Positions 41,852-52,284 of a stretch of 64,000 bases of DNA are shown in pieces. Source of the stretch: Pseudomonadales bacterium. Its GTDB lineage: Bacteria > Pseudomonadota > Gammaproteobacteria > Pseudomonadales > Azotimanducaceae. The position numbers and the translations under genes are program-made. The notes under the pieces were generated by a model. It did no database searches and was not told where the DNA came from. It saw only the letters and a list, made by a program, of their open reading frames with translations. The DNA lies in the NCBI GenBank assembly GCA_017642855.1, contig JAEPOO010000001.1, positions 1,087,072 to 1,151,071 on the forward strand, read 5' to 3'. Each line of letters begins with the position of its first letter. The stretch's first letter is position 1.

Positions 41852-42464
41852 TTACTTTTCAGTGGCGCTTTTGTCACTGCTGCTGTTTGCCAATCCATCT
41901 CGAGCGAACGACGAACTCTCCCCGGCAGACAGGCTTATTGGCTTACTCGACGCCGTTTCAACGATGCAGGCCCGATTCGAGCAGTCCTCAAGAACCCAGG
42001 AGGCGCAACGGGGTGAAATCTGGTTAAAGAAACCGAACCAGTTTCGCCTGGAGACTCAAGCACCTTTAAGTCAGACCATTGTCTCCGATGGACATTCATT
42101 GTGGACGTATGACCGAGATCTCGAACAGGTCATCATCAGCACGCTGAGCAACCGTGTTGAAGAACTCCCCATCCTGCTGTTGGCCGGTGACGCAGGCGAA
42201 CTTATCGACGACTATCGAGTGGATTTCTTTGAAGACGAAGTGCAGCAGTTCTTTTTACTTCAGCCTCTGAAAGCAGAGGGGATTTTGGGAAGACTGAGCA
42301 TTACATTCGAAGCAGGCCTACCAGTTTCTGTCGGGGTCGATACTGCAACCAACGAAAGAACCAACATTAATCTCGAGATTCAAGAGATTACGAATATGCC
42401 CGATGACACTTTCACATTTGAGGTGCCGGACGGCATCGATGTCATCGACGATCGAGCCGAGTGA
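41835..42464 (+). CDS. lolA: Outer-membrane lipoprotein carrier protein LolA
   Basis: 209 residues from the ATG at 41835, inside the ftsK 3' end and preceded by GGGAAG; this gives a clean signal peptide ([18 protein letters not shown]...SRA). Mature region: [24 protein letters not shown] and [14 protein letters not shown] are LolA-like. It carries lipoproteins across the periplasm from LolCDE to LolB. The ftsK-lolA-rarA order is conserved in gammaproteobacteria. Confidence 0.93.
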   Translation: MRLLSSYFSVALLSLLLFANPSRANDELSPADRLIGLLDAVSTMQARFEQSSRTQEAQRGEIWLKKPNQFRLETQAPLSQTIVSDGHSLWTYDRDLEQVIISTLSNRVEELPILLLAGDAGELIDDYRVDFFEDEVQQFFLLQPLKAEGILGRLSITFEAGLPVSVGVDTATNERTNINLEIQEITNMPDDTFTFEVPDGIDVIDDRAE

Positions 42465-43804
42465 TGAGTCAGGGGCTACTGGATAATCTTGAACCTGGGC
42501 GCAGTTACCAGCCATTAGCATCCAGAATGCGACCGACGAATCTCGAAGAGTATATCGGTCAGTCTCATCTGTTGGCGCCTGGCAAACCTCTGCGCGAGGC
42601 CATTGAGTCGTCGCAACTGCACTCTATGATCCTTTGGGGCCCGCCTGGCGTCGGCAAAACGACGATAGCTCGCCTGATTTCTTGTGTCTGTGACGTGGAG
42701 TTCCAATCTATCTCCGCCGTACTTTCCGGGGTCAAAGACATTAGAGAAGCCATTGAAATTGCGAAACAACAGCGTTCGGTTTCCGGTCGAAAAACGCTCC
42801 TGTTCGTCGACGAGGTTCACCGATTCAACAAATCACAACAGGATGCATTCCTGCCTCATGTGGAGGATGGCACAATCATTTTTGTCGGTGCTACCACGGA
42901 AAACCCGTCCTTCGAACTGAACAATGCATTGTTGTCACGTGCTCGCATCTACAAACTGGAATCCCTTACCGATAGCCAGCTTGTAGAAGTCCTTCAACAG
43001 GCGATTGCATCCGATGAGGAACTTCAACGGAAAGAGATCAAGGCAACACCAGAAGTCCTCACCACGATTGCGAGAGGCGCTGATGGTGATGCCAGAAGAG
43101 CATTGAACATATTGGAAGTTGCTTCAGACATGGCGGAGGAGGAGATCCAACCCGAACTGCTCGGCCAGCTCTTTGGCAACGACATGCGTCGCTTTGATAA
43201 GGGCGGCGATATTTTCTATGAGCAGATTTCAGCCCTGCATAAAGCTGTACGCGGCTCTGACCCTGATGCTTCCCTTTACTGGTTCGTTCGGATGATCGAT
43301 GGCGGCTGCGATCCAATCTACATTGCAAGAAGAGTCGTTCGCATGGCAAGCGAAGATATCGGTAATGCAGATCCAAGAGCGCTGGAAATTGCACTCAATG
43401 CGTGGTCGGTCCAGGAGCGGCTTGGCTCACCCGAGGGCGAATTGGCCATCGCACAGGCGGTGGCCTACCTGGCCGTGGCTGCAAAAAGTAATGCGGTCTA
43501 CACCGCAGTAGGCGAGATCAAACAAGTCATCGCTGAAACAGGCACCTTGGAAGTCCCCATGCACATACGCAACGATCCTACTGCGATGATGACCGACATG
43601 GGCTACGGTGAAGATTACAGGTACGCGCACGATTTTGAGGACGCCTTTGTACCCGGTGAATCATATGTACCGGAAGACATTGCCGGTAGGCAGTTTTATC
43701 ATCCGGTGAATCGGGGTCTGGAATCCAAAATTCAGGAGAAGCTCGGATACCTGCGACAGTTGAACGACGCAAGCGATTTCAAACGTTATCCGAGGGATAA
43801 CTGA
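42464..43804 (+). CDS. rarA: Replication-associated recombination protein A
   Basis: 446-residue AAA+ ATPase of the RarA/MgsA/WRNIP1 family: RPTNLEEYIGQSHLL, Walker A WGPPGVGKTTIARL near residue 60, Walker B LLFVDEVHRFNKSQQD and C-terminal tetramerisation region (HIRNDPTAMMTDMGYGEDYRYAHD). Acts at stalled replication forks. ATG at 42464 overlaps the lolA stop as TGATG; a GTG lies 3 bases earlier. Confidence 0.96.
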   Translation: MSQGLLDNLEPGRSYQPLASRMRPTNLEEYIGQSHLLAPGKPLREAIESSQLHSMILWGPPGVGKTTIARLISCVCDVEFQSISAVLSGVKDIREAIEIAKQQRSVSGRKTLLFVDEVHRFNKSQQDAFLPHVEDGTIIFVGATTENPSFELNNALLSRARIYKLESLTDSQLVEVLQQAIASDEELQRKEIKATPEVLTTIARGADGDARRALNILEVASDMAEEEIQPELLGQLFGNDMRRFDKGGDIFYEQISALHKAVRGSDPDASLYWFVRMIDGGCDPIYIARRVVRMASEDIGNADPRALEIALNAWSVQERLGSPEGELAIAQAVAYLAVAAKSNAVYTAVGEIKQVIAETGTLEVPMHIRNDPTAMMTDMGYGEDYRYAHDFEDAFVPGESYVPEDIAGRQFYHPVNRGLESKIQEKLGYLRQLNDASDFKRYPRDN

Positions 43805-44184
43805 TGGGGATGCTGGTCGCCATTGCCCTCGGAGGCGCCATCGGGTCTCTTGCCAGGTACGGTGTTACCGTCTGGTCTGAGCAGGCACTTGGCGCTGAAT
43901 TTCCCTACGGGATCTTGATCGCCAACGTGGCAGGTTCCTTTGCCATCGGGATCTGCTTCGTATTGATCTATGAAAGGGCGCTCCTGCCGGAAATCTGGCG
44001 CCCGCTGCTGATGGTGGGTTTTCTTGGGGCGTTCACCACATTTTCGACCTTCTCGCTGCAAGCGATTGGCCTGATACAGGAAGGGCGTCTTGTCGCAGCC
44101 AGTCTGTACGTGTTTGGCTCCGTGATGCTCAGCATTCTGGGTGCCTGGCTGGGTATCCTTGCGACACGTCAGTTTACGAACTAA
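43804..44184 (+). CDS. crcB: Fluoride ion channel CrcB/Fluc
   Basis: 126 residues with four membrane helices; GGAIGSLARYGVTVW, NVAGSFAIG and GFLGAFTTFSTFSLQ are the Fluc pore and Na+-site motifs. A dual-topology dimer exports fluoride. Single gene, so a homodimer. Its ATG overlaps the rarA stop by one base (TGATG). Confidence 0.95.
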   Translation: MGMLVAIALGGAIGSLARYGVTVWSEQALGAEFPYGILIANVAGSFAIGICFVLIYERALLPEIWRPLLMVGFLGAFTTFSTFSLQAIGLIQEGRLVAASLYVFGSVMLSILGAWLGILATRQFTN

Positions 44185-44193
44185 TTCTGTTAA

Positions 44194-45513
<1,320 letters not shown>

Positions 45514-45518
45514 CAAAG

Positions 45519-46868
45519 ATGCGCTACCTGCCTTTGCACCTGGACCTCAAGGGGCGCCATGTGCTGGTCGTTGGCGGTGGTGAAATTGCACTCCGCAAGG
45601 TAACGCTACTGCTGAAAGCAGGCGCTCGAATCACGTTGGTTGCTCCTGAGATTTCTGGTGCCCTGAAAGAAACACTCAGGGATCATGAGCTGTTATCAGC
45701 AACGTACGAATCATCCCATCTCGATAACAAAGTACTCGTCGTCGCCGCAACCGAAAACGAGACAGTCAATCGAGAAGTATCGGGGGATGCGACAGCAAAA
45801 AACATCCTGGTCAATGTTGTTGATTCTCCGGAATTATGTACCGTCACGTTTCCGGCAATCATCGATCGGTCACCTTTAGTGGTTTCCGTCGGATCCGCGG
45901 GTGGCGCGCCTGTTTTGACCCGTTATGTCAGGGAACAGATCGAACTGCTGCTACCGGAACGGATCACGCAGCTGGCGGGATTCCTGGCGAAAACGCGGGA
46001 CAAGTTGAAAGACCTTTTGCCAGATATTGATCGCCGTCGCCGGCAGACAGAGGACTTTTTAACCACGCCTGGCGCAGAAGCGGCCATGTCCGGCGACAGT
46101 GTAACGGCGGAAAGTTATCTGTTTGATACTGAGAAGACGGTTACCTCAGGCGAGGTTTACCTGGTGGGCGCCGGGCCCGGCGATCCCGATCTTCTCACAC
46201 TTCGCGCTTTGCAGTTAATGCAGAAAGCAGAGGTCGTGCTTTATGATAATCTCGTCTCACCGCGAGTCCTTGATCGAGTACGCCGCGATGCAGAGATGGA
46301 ATTCGTCGGTAAACGGAGCGGTTACAAGTCGACGAGTCAGGAAGATATTAACGATCTGCTGGTCAGGCTGGCGAAAGACGGCAAGCGAGTGCTTCGACTG
46401 AAGGGTGGAGACCCCTTTATCTTTGGTCGAGGCGGCGAAGAGATTCAAAAACTGATCGAGGGAAACATCCCGTTCCAGGTGGTTCCTGGCATCACCGCGG
46501 CTTCTGGGTGCGCCGCTTACGCCGGTATTCCTTTGACCCACAGGGAACTTTCTCAAAGCGTTCGGTTTGTCACAGGCCATCCTAAAGACGGCAAAGTAGA
46601 TCTTCCCTGGCAGGAGTTCGTTCATCCCATGGAAACCGTTGTTTTCTACATGGGACTCGGTGGTCTTGCGACCATCTGTCAGCAGTTGATGAACGCCGGA
46701 AGGGAGGCATCCACACCGGTCGCCATTGTTTCCAAAGGGACAACACCGGAACAGCAGGTATTGAAAGGAACGCTGGAGTCGATGCCTGGGCTGGTCGCCC
46801 GCACTCAGATCCAGACACCAACGCTCATCATCGTCGGCGACGTCGTTAATTTTTCAGCGCAGATCTAG
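45519..46868 (+). CDS. cysG: Siroheme synthase (trifunctional CysG)
   Basis: 449 residues. N-terminal Met8p-like NAD+-dependent dehydrogenase/ferrochelatase (HVLVVGGGEIALRKVTLLL, residues 1-200) fused to uroporphyrinogen III methyltransferase (EVYLVGAGPGDPDLLTLRALQ near 210, GKRSGYKSTSQEDIN, VVPGITAASGCAAYAGIPLTHR). Makes siroheme for sulfite or nitrite reductase. Five bases after serS; its 3' end overlaps tusE by 4 bases. Confidence 0.96.
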   Translation: MRYLPLHLDLKGRHVLVVGGGEIALRKVTLLLKAGARITLVAPEISGALKETLRDHELLSATYESSHLDNKVLVVAATENETVNREVSGDATAKNILVNVVDSPELCTVTFPAIIDRSPLVVSVGSAGGAPVLTRYVREQIELLLPERITQLAGFLAKTRDKLKDLLPDIDRRRRQTEDFLTTPGAEAAMSGDSVTAESYLFDTEKTVTSGEVYLVGAGPGDPDLLTLRALQLMQKAEVVLYDNLVSPRVLDRVRRDAEMEFVGKRSGYKSTSQEDINDLLVRLAKDGKRVLRLKGGDPFIFGRGGEEIQKLIEGNIPFQVVPGITAASGCAAYAGIPLTHRELSQSVRFVTGHPKDGKVDLPWQEFVHPMETVVFYMGLGGLATICQQLMNAGREASTPVAIVSKGTTPEQQVLKGTLESMPGLVARTQIQTPTLIIVGDVVNFSAQI

Positions 46869-47173
46869 TCGCAGTTCGGTGGCTTAGGTAAACCCGATAT
46901 TCGTGCGAGAACTTTGGCTGGTTTTCCAGTAAACAGCGTCATGAGATGAATGCTGGTACCTTTCTCTTTGCCGAGCGCATCGCCGATGCGTTTTACCAGA
47001 ACCCGATTCTGCGGGAAAAGACGGTAATGCGTGTAGTAGTCACGAACGAGATGAATAATTTCCCAGTGGTCTGATGAGAGCTTTATGCCATCCTGCGCCG
47101 CCAATTCCTGAGCGATTTCTTCAGACCAGTCGTTCAGATCTCTTAAGAAGCCTTCGGAATCTTTTTCCACCAT
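46865..47173 (-). CDS. tusE: Sulfur relay protein TusE/DsrC
   Basis: 102 residues of the DsrC/TusE family: DLNDWSEEIAQELAAQDGIKL, WEIIHLVRDYYTHYRLFPQNR and the C-terminal GLPKPPNCD with the persulfide-carrying Cys. It takes sulfur from TusBCD and hands it to MnmA. Two bases after tusB. Convergent with cysG (4-base overlap). Confidence 0.93.
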   Translation of the reverse strand: MVEKDSEGFLRDLNDWSEEIAQELAAQDGIKLSSDHWEIIHLVRDYYTHYRLFPQNRVLVKRIGDALGKEKGTSIHLMTLFTGKPAKVLARISGLPKPPNCD

Positions 47174-47175
47174 GG

Positions 47176-47424
47176 CTAAAACCAGTTGCAGACCTTTTCC
47201 GCCTGCACAGTGAGAGAGACAAATTCAGCATAGTCGATCTGCTTCACATCACCCACATCCCAGCCTCGCGCCATGGCGTCTGTGCAAATCACGGAAACCT
47301 CTCCAGGCATGTCGGTGTTAGCCAGATACACACCTTCTTCGATCAGAATCACCTGATCGTCAGCTCGGATCAGTTTTTCGCAAAGACGCAGCGCTGCTGG
47401 TTTATTGATCGTATGTAGAATCAT
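47176..47424 (-). CDS. tusB: Sulfur relay protein TusB/DsrH
   Basis: 82 residues from the ATG at 47424 (MILHTINKPAALRLCEKL), which overlaps the tusC stop as ATGA; the longer frame start lies inside tusC. DQVILIEEGVYLAN and the C-terminal VCNWF are typical of TusB. Part of the TusBCD hexamer relaying sulfur from TusA to TusE. Confidence 0.9.
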   Translation of the reverse strand: MILHTINKPAALRLCEKLIRADDQVILIEEGVYLANTDMPGEVSVICTDAMARGWDVGDVKQIDYAEFVSLTVQAEKVCNWF

Positions 47425-47777
47425 CGGAAATTGAGCACCTTGTCGGCATCTTCGATCCATATTCGGCATGCTGAATCGTCCAGCGCTTCAACATCCAGCA
47501 GGAGCTTCCCGGGATCGAGATTATAAGCATCGAGGTCGGAGGTACGACAGGCGATCTTACTGACGCCGTAGTCATTCAGGGCACCGTAGCCCAACGGAAA
47601 ATTTCGACGGCCTATCGCTTCTCCACTCTGATCAGGAACTAGCTGCAGGACACCGTCACCCAAAAACAAAAGGCGACACTCCGTGAAAGCAGATCCCATC
47701 AGCAGAGCATCCAGTCCTTCCTGGGCATTCAGACTTGTGTGCGGCGCGCCGCTGAATATGAACAGTATTGAACTCAT
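47421..47777 (-). CDS. tusC: Sulfur relay protein TusC/DsrF
   Basis: 118-residue DsrE-fold protein: SSILFIFSGAPHTSLNAQEGLDALLMGSAF and LRFLGDGVLQL-type strand (read as LLFLGDGVLQLV). Middle subunit of TusBCD. Stop overlaps the tusB ATG; it begins directly after the tusD stop with no spacer. Confidence 0.9.
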   Translation of the reverse strand: MSSILFIFSGAPHTSLNAQEGLDALLMGSAFTECRLLFLGDGVLQLVPDQSGEAIGRRNFPLGYGALNDYGVSKIACRTSDLDAYNLDPGKLLLDVEALDDSACRIWIEDADKVLNFR

Positions 47778-48170
47778 TCAAGCTCCGAACGTCACAACGC
47801 GATCAGCATTCATGGTGGCATCAATTAGCTGGCCCAGACCTGAGATCACGAATTCCGGGGCTATCGTTGACGCCTCTTTTTCATATCGCTCTGCTTCTGT
47901 CTCGTCCAGCACCCCGCGACGCAGGCAAGATGCAATACAGGCGATCAGTTCGACGTCATGTTTCGCTGCAAACGATTGCCAGTCAGCACAGATATCTTGT
48001 TCGTCCTGGGGAGGTGCGGTCAGTCGATTCGCGATAAGCACACCGTCGTGATAGAAAAAAACGCGCAGTACTTCGTGGCCACCCTCAATCACGGCCTGAG
48101 CGAACGACAAAGCAGAGTGACAGCTCTGGGAAGCGTAGGGGTTTCCCTGAACGACGATGGCGAATTTCAC
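47778..48170 (-). CDS. tusD: Sulfur relay protein TusD/DsrE
   Basis: 130 residues; KFAIVVQGNPYASQSCHSAL and VLRVFFYHDGVLIANRL are DsrE-like, and the active Cys lies in LIACIASCLRRGV. It accepts sulfur from TusA and passes it through TusE to MnmA for 2-thiouridine. First gene of tusDCBE, downstream of yccA but behind its terminator. Confidence 0.92.
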   Translation of the reverse strand: MKFAIVVQGNPYASQSCHSALSFAQAVIEGGHEVLRVFFYHDGVLIANRLTAPPQDEQDICADWQSFAAKHDVELIACIASCLRRGVLDETEAERYEKEASTIAPEFVISGLGQLIDATMNADRVVTFGA

Positions 48171-48189
48171 ACGAGGGTACCGTCAGAAA

Positions 48190-48228
48190 CAAAAAAGCCC
48201 CGGCATGGTATCCATACCAGGGCTTTGT
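48190..48228 (-). terminator. Intrinsic terminator after the BI-1 gene
   Basis: Minus-strand hairpin AAAGCCCTGGTATGG with CCATGCCGGGGCTTT around an ATA loop, ending in a run of six T, 12 bases after the stop at 48241. Strong and correctly oriented. Confidence 0.85.
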
Positions 48229-48240
48229 TGCACATCCGAA

Positions 48241-48921
48241 TTACTCGTCGCCGAGCGCGCCCAGAAGGTGGAGCAGGCTGGTGAAGAGGTTGTAGATGCT
48301 CACATAGAGGGAAACCGTCGCCATGATGTAGTTGGTTTCACCGCCATTGATGATGCGGCTGGTGTCATAAAGAATAAAGCCCGACATCAGCAGAACGATG
48401 GCAGAAGAAATCGCGAGGTGAGCTCCGGACATGTAGTAGCCGAAAAAGCTCGCACCCCACATCAGCAGTACTGCGCCGATGACGACCATAAGGCCAGTGA
48501 ACAGGAATCCGCCCATGAAGGAGAAATCCTTCTTCGTGACCAAGACATACCCGGACAATGAGAAAAAGATCAGGCCAGTCAGGCCCATTGCCTGCATGAC
48601 GATGCTGGCACCGTTCGCAGTAGCCAGATACATATTGATGATTGGTCCTAGAGTGAAACCCATAAAACCCGTTAGCGCGAACGTCCAGATCAGACCCCAG
48701 ACACTGTTTTGAGTCTTGTGGACTGCGAAGAACAGACCAATAAAGCCAACCAGGGCAAGCAAGCCCAGGTAAGGTGCGTCGATCATGATTGCGACGCCCG
48801 CCATCGCGGCACTGAACAAGAGTGTCATAGAGAGCAACAGGTAAGTGTTGCGCAGCACCTTGTTCGTGGACGCAATTGCCGACTCGTGATGTGTTGCTAC
48901 TTGTGTCTCAGCCATTTGCAT
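48241..48921 (-). CDS. yccA: Bax inhibitor-1 family membrane protein
   Basis: 226 residues with seven hydrophobic segments; VLRNTYLLLSMTLLFSAAMAG and SLYVSIYNLFTSLLHLLGALGDE are typical of the BI-1/YccA family. In E. coli YccA is a substrate and modulator of FtsH. ATG 48921 lies 4 bases after AGGAG and ATG 48915 lies 10 bases after it; either may be used. Gene order with tusDCBE matches Pseudomonas. Confidence 0.9.
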   Translation of the reverse strand: MQMAETQVATHHESAIASTNKVLRNTYLLLSMTLLFSAAMAGVAIMIDAPYLGLLALVGFIGLFFAVHKTQNSVWGLIWTFALTGFMGFTLGPIINMYLATANGASIVMQAMGLTGLIFFSLSGYVLVTKKDFSFMGGFLFTGLMVVIGAVLLMWGASFFGYYMSGAHLAISSAIVLLMSGFILYDTSRIINGGETNYIMATVSLYVSIYNLFTSLLHLLGALGDE

Positions 48922-49133
48922 TGATCTCCTGATGTGGCAACGGGACTTAAAGTAAAAATTGTACGTGACCCTCTCCAAAACGCAAGAAAATCCACAGCAT
49001 TTCGTTTCTTCATTGCCATATAAAACAAAGGTTTAGGTTATTTCGAACCACGGGAAGCGCGAAAGTTTCACCTGCCGTTACCCGGAAATTTGTTGTACAT
49101 TGAACGCGTGGAGCATCAGGTTGGGGGACCGTT

Positions 49134-49646
49134 TTGAACCGGACAATTTTCCTGTCCGTGCTGTTGGTTTTGGCTGCTGTCGCGCATGGAGACGAAGAGG
49201 TACTCCATATCAGCGTCGCGGAAATCTACGGCTACGGCATATTCGAAGCATCAAGTTCCCGCCGCTACAGCGGTTCATCAAGTAAAACGCTCGCGATTGA
49301 TACAGTTTCCGGCATTCGATTCACCAACAAGACCACCGAAATACCCGGTCGAGTCGGTACCAATTTCGGCTTCCAATACAGCCTGAATTCCACGCCACCT
49401 GGCCAAAAAGTAGCGGTTCAATCGATCATTCGCTTTCCTGAGCCTGGTCTGCACCACCCCAACGGCCGCGTCTACCAGAAGTCTGTTGAGAGCAAGTACA
49501 TCCGCATTGGAGAACCAAGCCTCCATGGGTATGGGTTCGATGAATTCTGGGAGATCGTCCCGGGTGAATGGCGCTTCGAGATCTGGCACGGTGATGCGAG
49601 GCTCATCAGAAAAACCTTCAATGTCGTGCTTGAGGATGATTCTTGA
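49134..49646 (+). CDS. Secreted DUF3859-like protein
   Basis: 170 residues from a TTG start at 49134 preceded by GGGGGA. Signal peptide (MNRTIFLSVLLVLAAVAHG), then a single beta-rich domain: AEIYGYGIFEASSSRRY, GTNFGFQYSL, QSIIRFPEPGLHHPNGR and EIVPGEWRFEIWHGDARL. I recall DUF3859 for this layout; function unknown, likely periplasmic. Monocistronic. Confidence 0.75.
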   Translation: MNRTIFLSVLLVLAAVAHGDEEVLHISVAEIYGYGIFEASSSRRYSGSSSKTLAIDTVSGIRFTNKTTEIPGRVGTNFGFQYSLNSTPPGQKVAVQSIIRFPEPGLHHPNGRVYQKSVESKYIRIGEPSLHGYGFDEFWEIVPGEWRFEIWHGDARLIRKTFNVVLEDDS

Positions 49647-49812
49647 GCCGCCTCAAAGGCATTGAGGGACGAGCAATACGTCGAAGGCATTTGGGCGTGC
49701 CCGCTCCTGGGATACGTTCAAAAACTGGTGTTTTACGTACTGCCGCCACCTCTGACCTGGGTGCAAGCGGCGCTTGAAGGGCAGATGGTCGATCGCGTTG
49801 TGAACTAAGAAT

Positions 49813-49902
49813 TGGCGGAGGGGGAGAGATTCGAACTCTCGGATGGTTTAACCCATCGCTGGTTTTCAAGACCAGTGCATTCAACCGCTCTGCCACCCCT
49901 CC
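49813..49902 (-). tRNA. tRNA-Ser(TGA)
   Basis: 90 bases read on the minus strand: acceptor GGAGGGG pairing with the CCCCTCC end, encoded CCA, anticodon stem ACTGG/CCAGC with loop containing TGA, long variable arm (GATGGG...CCATC) as in class II tRNAs, and TTCGAAT T-loop. Decodes UCA/UCG-type Ser codons. Confidence 0.97.
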
Positions 49903-49987
49903 GAGGAACACTAATCAGAGCGCTGATCAGCGAAGGGCGCAATATACTGGATTCCCCTCGGCTTGTTAAGCGTTTAGGCTGCGCATT

Positions 49988-50302
49988 ATGGAATCGCTGT
50001 TTATCTTTGCTTGCCTGTGTGGCGGTGTTTATTTCTGGTTCGACGCCAATCAGGCAAAAGCCCTTGCGCTGCAGTTTGCTCGCCGTGAATGTCAGAAAGA
50101 GGGCGTTCAACTTCTTGATCAAACCGTGCAGCAAATTCGACTTTCTGCCAGTCGCGATCAAAATGACCAGTGGCGACTCTGGCGAGAGTACAGGTTTGAG
50201 TATTCCATTGACGGGGTTAATCGATACGAGGGGCGGCTGGTTTTATTAGGCCAACGCCTGCTGAGATCTGCGCTTGAGACTTCGAAACCTGTTATTCACT
50301 AG
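49988..50302 (+). CDS. DUF3301-like membrane-anchored protein
   Basis: 104 residues: one N-terminal membrane helix (SLFIFACLCGGVYFWFDA) and a soluble domain with ALQFARRECQKEGVQLLDQT and WREYRFEYSIDG, matching the DUF3301 pattern of gammaproteobacteria. Function unknown. Its 3' end overlaps the M28 peptidase start by 29 bases, suggesting coupled expression. Confidence 0.8.
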   Translation: MESLFIFACLCGGVYFWFDANQAKALALQFARRECQKEGVQLLDQTVQQIRLSASRDQNDQWRLWREYRFEYSIDGVNRYEGRLVLLGQRLLRSALETSKPVIH

Positions 50303-51050
50303 TCTTTTCCTGCTTTTCGGGTGCCAGAACACGCCGCCCTGCGAACATCCTGCGCGCGAACTTAGCGTGAATTCAGCGTTGGATTTAACGCCACTAAACC
50401 AGGTGCCAATGGCCAACAGCGAACGGGAAGATCTTGCCTGGCGTTATCTCTCTGAATTGGGCTGCGACAAGCTAGACAAACAATTCGTTTCTCAGCGATT
50501 CGGCAACAATCTTGTTTGTGATATTCGCGGAAAATCGGAGAAGCAGATTTTGATCGGCGCGCATCATGACAAATTTGGAGTGTCACACGGCATCGCAGAC
50601 AATTGGAGTGGGGTAGTCGTCACGCTTTCTCTGGTTAACTACTTTAAGACCAACCCGCCGAATCACACCATCCGACTCGTGCTGTTTACCGGAGAAGAGA
50701 AAGGTCTGGTCGGATCCCGTCACTTTGTAGCGCATAGCCCGCTTCCTGACTACATGGTGAATTTGGATACACTGGGTACCGCACCGTTAAAACTCGATAG
50801 AAACAGCTCGGGGGAGCTGCGCTGTCTTGTACCTTCAGGAATCCCCGAGGTTCATCTGCGGGATATTACCGGCGACTGGCTACCCTTCAGAAACGCCGGC
50901 GTGCCTGTCCTGGCGTTTCATGCTTTAAATGCAGAATTGTTGCAGAAGTTGCACACTCCGCGGGACTCGAGATCCCTGATCAATGATGATGAGCTCAAAC
51001 AGAGCTATGAGCAGATATTAAGGACGGTGGTCCGCCTGGATGGTCGCTAA
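50274..51050 (+). CDS. M28-family metallopeptidase lipoprotein
   Basis: 258 residues. Lipoprotein signal (LFTSLFLLFGC, lipobox LFGC), then a zinc aminopeptidase-like domain: LIGAHHDKFG (metal His/Asp), GIADNWSGVVVTLSLV (bridging Asp), FTGEEKGLVGSRHF (catalytic Glu pair) and YMVNLDTLG (Asp). The third-ligand region and C-terminal His are plausible (LAFHALN). TTG start at 50274, the only one keeping the signal peptide. Envelope-located peptidase; substrate unknown. Confidence 0.82.
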   Translation: MRLRNLLFTSLFLLFGCQNTPPCEHPARELSVNSALDLTPLNQVPMANSEREDLAWRYLSELGCDKLDKQFVSQRFGNNLVCDIRGKSEKQILIGAHHDKFGVSHGIADNWSGVVVTLSLVNYFKTNPPNHTIRLVLFTGEEKGLVGSRHFVAHSPLPDYMVNLDTLGTAPLKLDRNSSGELRCLVPSGIPEVHLRDITGDWLPFRNAGVPVLAFHALNAELLQKLHTPRDSRSLINDDELKQSYEQILRTVVRLDGR

Positions 51051-51400
51051 TTGTTGCCAGGAAAAAGCTCATCGAAGTTGGCCAGCCATCGATCAAGGTC
51101 AGTGTTTTCAGCTGGTGTCAGCAGAATACCCATGTACACCGCCTCATCTTTAGGGCGCACCCAGCGGACTTCGCCTCTCAGCATGTACATCGCGAATGGC
51201 TCCCCGATGCCAATCGTGACATTAACCAGCGTGCCGGCGGTGAGTACCGCGTTGGTTGAAAATTGGACACCGTGCGCGGAGAAGTCGATCGCTTCGCATT
51301 CGAGAGACAAGCCCACCATATCAGGCTCATCTTTAGATTCATGAACATGTACAAAGAATCTGACGTTATAGTCGATTCTCGTTTCTTTACGTTGCTCCAT
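51047..51400 (-). CDS. PilZ-domain protein
   Basis: 117 residues, a single PilZ domain. The c-di-GMP-binding residues are present: RKETR (RxxxR) at the N-terminus and DFSAHGVQF (D/NxSxxG) near residue 38. Stand-alone PilZ proteins relay cyclic-di-GMP to motility, polysaccharide or secretion systems; the partner is unknown. It lies 57 bases downstream of the MerR-TPR gene. Its 3' end overlaps the convergent M28 gene by 4 bases. Confidence 0.9.
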   Translation of the reverse strand: MEQRKETRIDYNVRFFVHVHESKDEPDMVGLSLECEAIDFSAHGVQFSTNAVLTAGTLVNVTIGIGEPFAMYMLRGEVRWVRPKDEAVYMGILLTPAENTDLDRWLANFDELFPGNN

Positions 51401-51457
51401 GGGTTGGCTTTCTTCCTTGAAATTGATGTCGTTAAAACGCCGCTACCTGACGGACGA

Positions 51458-52276
51458 CTAACTTGGATCTATCAGGCTTCGATAGGTCTTAAGGTGTTTG
51501 AGGGCCTCCGCGTGCTCACCAACAAGTTCATAAAGTCTCGATAAGTTATAGTGTGCATCAGCAAGATTGGTAGCGCGTTTGTAGGCACTAATCGCATCTT
51601 GTACGCGCCCCATATCCTCGAACAGAGTGCCCATATTGAATGCAGCAAGGACATTGTCTGGTTCTGCATCCAGAGCACGGTTGTAATGATCCTCAGCGGC
51701 CTCGTACTCACCGGCTTCCTGAAGGAGTCGACCTATATTCACATGAGCGTCTGAGTGATAAGGATCCAGTTCGAGGGCTCGAAGGTAAGCTGCCGGGGCA
51801 TCTTCTGGCGAAACCGCTTCAAGGTCGACGCCAAGATCAAACCAGTCATCGGACGAAAGCTGATCACTACCCTCGGCTTCTTCCGCTGCTTGCCTCGCCA
51901 GGGGCGCAACGGTGCCCGCGAGATCGGCCACAGCAAAGTTGAAGTGGATCTGACCTGAATCGGGATCATAAACCTGGTCTTCTTCGCGGATGACGACTTT
52001 GCCACCGTCACCGGCAATGCGCAGTGAAGTCAGCGGGCGATTGGAAGGTAATCGGGACTTAAGTTTAAAGAGGGCATGATTGATCTGCGCGCGGCGAACC
52101 CCAGCATCCATGAGTTCTTTTGCTGTACGCAGGACAATGATGTCCTGAAAATCGAAACGATACTGATTGCCCTCTGTTCTGCTTGGCGCAAGGACACCAG
52201 CCCGGGCAATTTCCCGGATGGTGTCTGGTGAAAGCTCAAGCAGCTCAGCCACATCACGCGTGGAGTAACCCTTCAT
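51458..52276 (-). CDS. MerR-type regulator with TPR repeats
   Basis: 272 residues: N-terminal MerR winged HTH (YSTRDVAELLELSPDTIREI, about 1-70), a middle region (DQVYDPDSGQIHFNFAVADL) and three or more C-terminal TPR repeats (APAAYLRALELDPYHSDAHV, AEDHYNRALDAEPDNVLAAF, AISAYKRATNLADAHYNLSR). No metal-binding cysteines, so not a classical metal sensor; the TPR part may bind a protein partner. Upstream lies the ku remnant. Confidence 0.88.
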   Translation of the reverse strand: MKGYSTRDVAELLELSPDTIREIARAGVLAPSRTEGNQYRFDFQDIIVLRTAKELMDAGVRRAQINHALFKLKSRLPSNRPLTSLRIAGDGGKVVIREEDQVYDPDSGQIHFNFAVADLAGTVAPLARQAAEEAEGSDQLSSDDWFDLGVDLEAVSPEDAPAAYLRALELDPYHSDAHVNIGRLLQEAGEYEAAEDHYNRALDAEPDNVLAAFNMGTLFEDMGRVQDAISAYKRATNLADAHYNLSRLYELVGEHAEALKHLKTYRSLIDPS

Positions 52277-52284
52277 TGGCCCAG

